From contig JBCCRO010000004.1 of assembly GCA_039201605.1 (NCBI GenBank), positions 215,591-279,590 on the forward strand: a stretch of 64,000 nt of DNA. Direction: 5' to 3'. Below are positions 63,090 through 64,000 of the stretch, in pieces; the first letter of the stretch is position 1; each line of letters starts with the position of its first letter. Origin of the DNA: CADEDH01 sp039201605 (lineage in GTDB: Bacteria > Actinomycetota > Acidimicrobiia > Acidimicrobiales > SZUA-35). The position numbers and the translations under genes are program-made. The notes below the pieces were generated by a model that did no database searches, had not been told where the DNA came from, and saw only the letters and a program-made list of their open reading frames with translations.

Positions 63090-63269
63090 ATGGTGGTCTG
63101 TCACTGCAAGGCGATCAACGATCGGGTCATCCGACAGCTGATCGCCGGCGGCACGGAGACGGCCGCCGCCATCACCGAACACTGCGGCGCCGGCTCCGAC
63201 TGCGGAGGCTGCACCGACACGATCCAGTTTCTCCTCGACGAGCGTTTGGAGGTGGCCTCAGCGGTCTGA
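63090..63269 (+). CDS. bfd: Bacterioferritin-associated ferredoxin
   Basis: A 59-residue 2Fe-2S protein. Cys4, Cys6, Cys38 and Cys41 (VCHCKAIND, DCGGC) match the cluster ligands of E. coli Bfd exactly in number and spacing; Cys32 is extra. Bfd reduces the iron core of bacterioferritin so that iron can leave. It is 59 bp upstream of bfr on the same strand. The ribosome site is weak (GGGGG 10 nt upstream). Confidence 0.92.
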   Translation: MVVCHCKAINDRVIRQLIAGGTETAAAITEHCGAGSDCGGCTDTIQFLLDERLEVASAV

Positions 63270-63328
63270 CCGGGACGAATTCGACCGATCGAGAGTGAAT
63301 AGGCCAAGAGCTGTTATTGTCGCGCCTC

Positions 63329-63799
63329 ATGGAAGGTTCTCCCGAGATCATCGAGTTCCTCAATGAGGCGCTCACCGCCGAGCTCACGGCCATCAACCAG
63401 TACTTCGCCCACGCCAAGTTGTGTGACAACTGGGGCTGGGACGGCCTCGCCACGAAGTATCGCGAGGAGTCGATGGAGGAAATGCGCGATGCCGAGAAGC
63501 TCATCGACCGCATCCTGTTGCTGGACGGCATGCCCAATCTGCAGCGCCTGGGTTCGGTGAAGGTCGGCGAGACCGTCGAGGAGCAACTCGTGGTCGACAA
63601 GGCGTTGGAGGAGGCCGCCATCGCCCGCTACCGGCGCGGGGTCGAGCTGGCGGTGACCCACGGCGACCCCGGCACCCGGGAGCTCCTCGAGGGCCTCGTC
63701 ATCACCGAGGAGGAGCACCTCGACTGGATCGAGACCCAGCAGACGATGATCGACGGGATCGGCATCGAGCGCTACCTCCAGAGCCACATCTCCGCCTGA
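63329..63799 (+). CDS. bfr: Bacterioferritin with a changed ferroxidase ligand
   Basis: A 156-residue bacterioferritin, the usual length. Haem ligand Met52 is present (EEMRDAEK). Ferroxidase ligands Glu in LTAELTAINQYF, Glu51, Glu in KALEEAAIA, and Glu and His in TEEEHLDW are present, but residue 54, normally His, is Asp (GAT at 63488-63490). Bacterioferritin stores iron as a mineral in a 24-mer with haem at subunit interfaces. The ATG at 63329 lacks a clear ribosome site, so a leaderless mRNA is possible; an in-frame TTG lies at 63317. Confidence 0.93.
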   Translation: MEGSPEIIEFLNEALTAELTAINQYFAHAKLCDNWGWDGLATKYREESMEEMRDAEKLIDRILLLDGMPNLQRLGSVKVGETVEEQLVVDKALEEAAIARYRRGVELAVTHGDPGTRELLEGLVITEEEHLDWIETQQTMIDGIGIERYLQSHISA

Positions 63800-63801
63800 T
63801 C

Positions 63802-63817
63802 GGGGCCGGGCGGCCCC
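63802..63817 (+). terminator. Short GC hairpin after bfr
   Basis: GGGGCC (63802-63807) pairs with GGCCCC (63812-63817) around a GGGC loop, directly after the bfr stop. No T-run follows. The remaining bases to 64000 hold no gene that I can support and become richer in A and T near the end of the window. Confidence 0.45.
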
Positions 63818-64000
63818 GTCATCCAACCCTTCATCGAGCCGGCTCGCACGATCGATGCGGCGTCGGACCGAACCGCCCACAAACCACTACCGACCTGAGT
63901 TCTGAGCAAACGTGCGGGCCGAGAGGGGCGCACCGTTAGTGGGTGGCCCAAGGCCAAAATAAACCACCTAAATTTCCAGCCAAGACCAATAATGTTAGGC

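Overview
The window is a GC-rich stretch of actinobacterial chromosome. Gene content suggests an aerobic, free-living actinobacterium, possibly of the Acidimicrobiia: a long-form HPF, an F420-type LLM oxidoreductase, several acyl-CoA enzymes, a bacterioferritin, and putative DtxR/IdeR-type iron boxes. The taxonomic placement is inferred from gene content and base composition. No rRNA, tRNA, transposase, integrase, CRISPR array or origin was recognised. Genes are densely packed on both strands, many with stop/start overlaps of 1-8 bp.

Layout. 1-13 kb: an incomplete GlxA/FtrA-like regulator diverging from an MFS permease, a second MFS permease, a very large protein made almost entirely of about 39 TPR-like repeats of 45 residues, an acyl-CoA dehydrogenase, a glycosyltransferase and the ribosome hibernation factor HPF. 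12.5-24.5 kb: amino-acid exporters (LysE type and AzlCD), a small WXG-like protein coupled to an alpha/beta hydrolase, an SDR coupled to an alkylsulfatase-type metallo-beta-lactamase protein, a Cys/Met-metabolism PLP enzyme, a thiolase, and an ndh-cobD-thrH strip. 24.5-30.4 kb: an AhpD-like protein, an ASCH protein, a prokaryotic glutamate-receptor-like channel, a GPH-type symporter and a quinone oxidoreductase.

30.4-34 kb: the phenylacetyl-CoA epoxidase genes in the order paaA-paaD-paaB-paaC, facing a paaX-type regulator across a short region with a strong inverted repeat that overlaps both predicted promoters. 34-45.8 kb: a LemA/M48 membrane protease pair, an enoyl-CoA hydratase, two lipoproteins (a glycoside-hydrolase-like protein and a PQQ-type sugar dehydrogenase), an LLM oxidoreductase, a molybdopterin oxidoreductase, a second enoyl-CoA hydratase and a TauE-type exporter. 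45.8-59 kb: a Baeyer-Villiger monooxygenase fused to an esterase, a third enoyl-CoA hydratase, a MaoC hydratase, an oligopeptide-type ABC importer lacking adjacent ATPases, a phosphodiesterase, a metal-type MerR regulator and an SCP-x-like thiolase.

59.5-63.8 kb is the most distinctive part. It holds an acetyltransferase, a nicotianamine-synthase-family enzyme, a lipoprotein resembling FEA1 low-iron proteins on a long Ser-Gly linker, a Bfd ferredoxin and a bacterioferritin. Three DtxR/IdeR-like boxes and a nicotianamine-synthase leader with interleaved inverted repeats accompany them. Together these look like a metal-acquisition and iron-storage locus built around an opine/nicotianamine-type metallophore.
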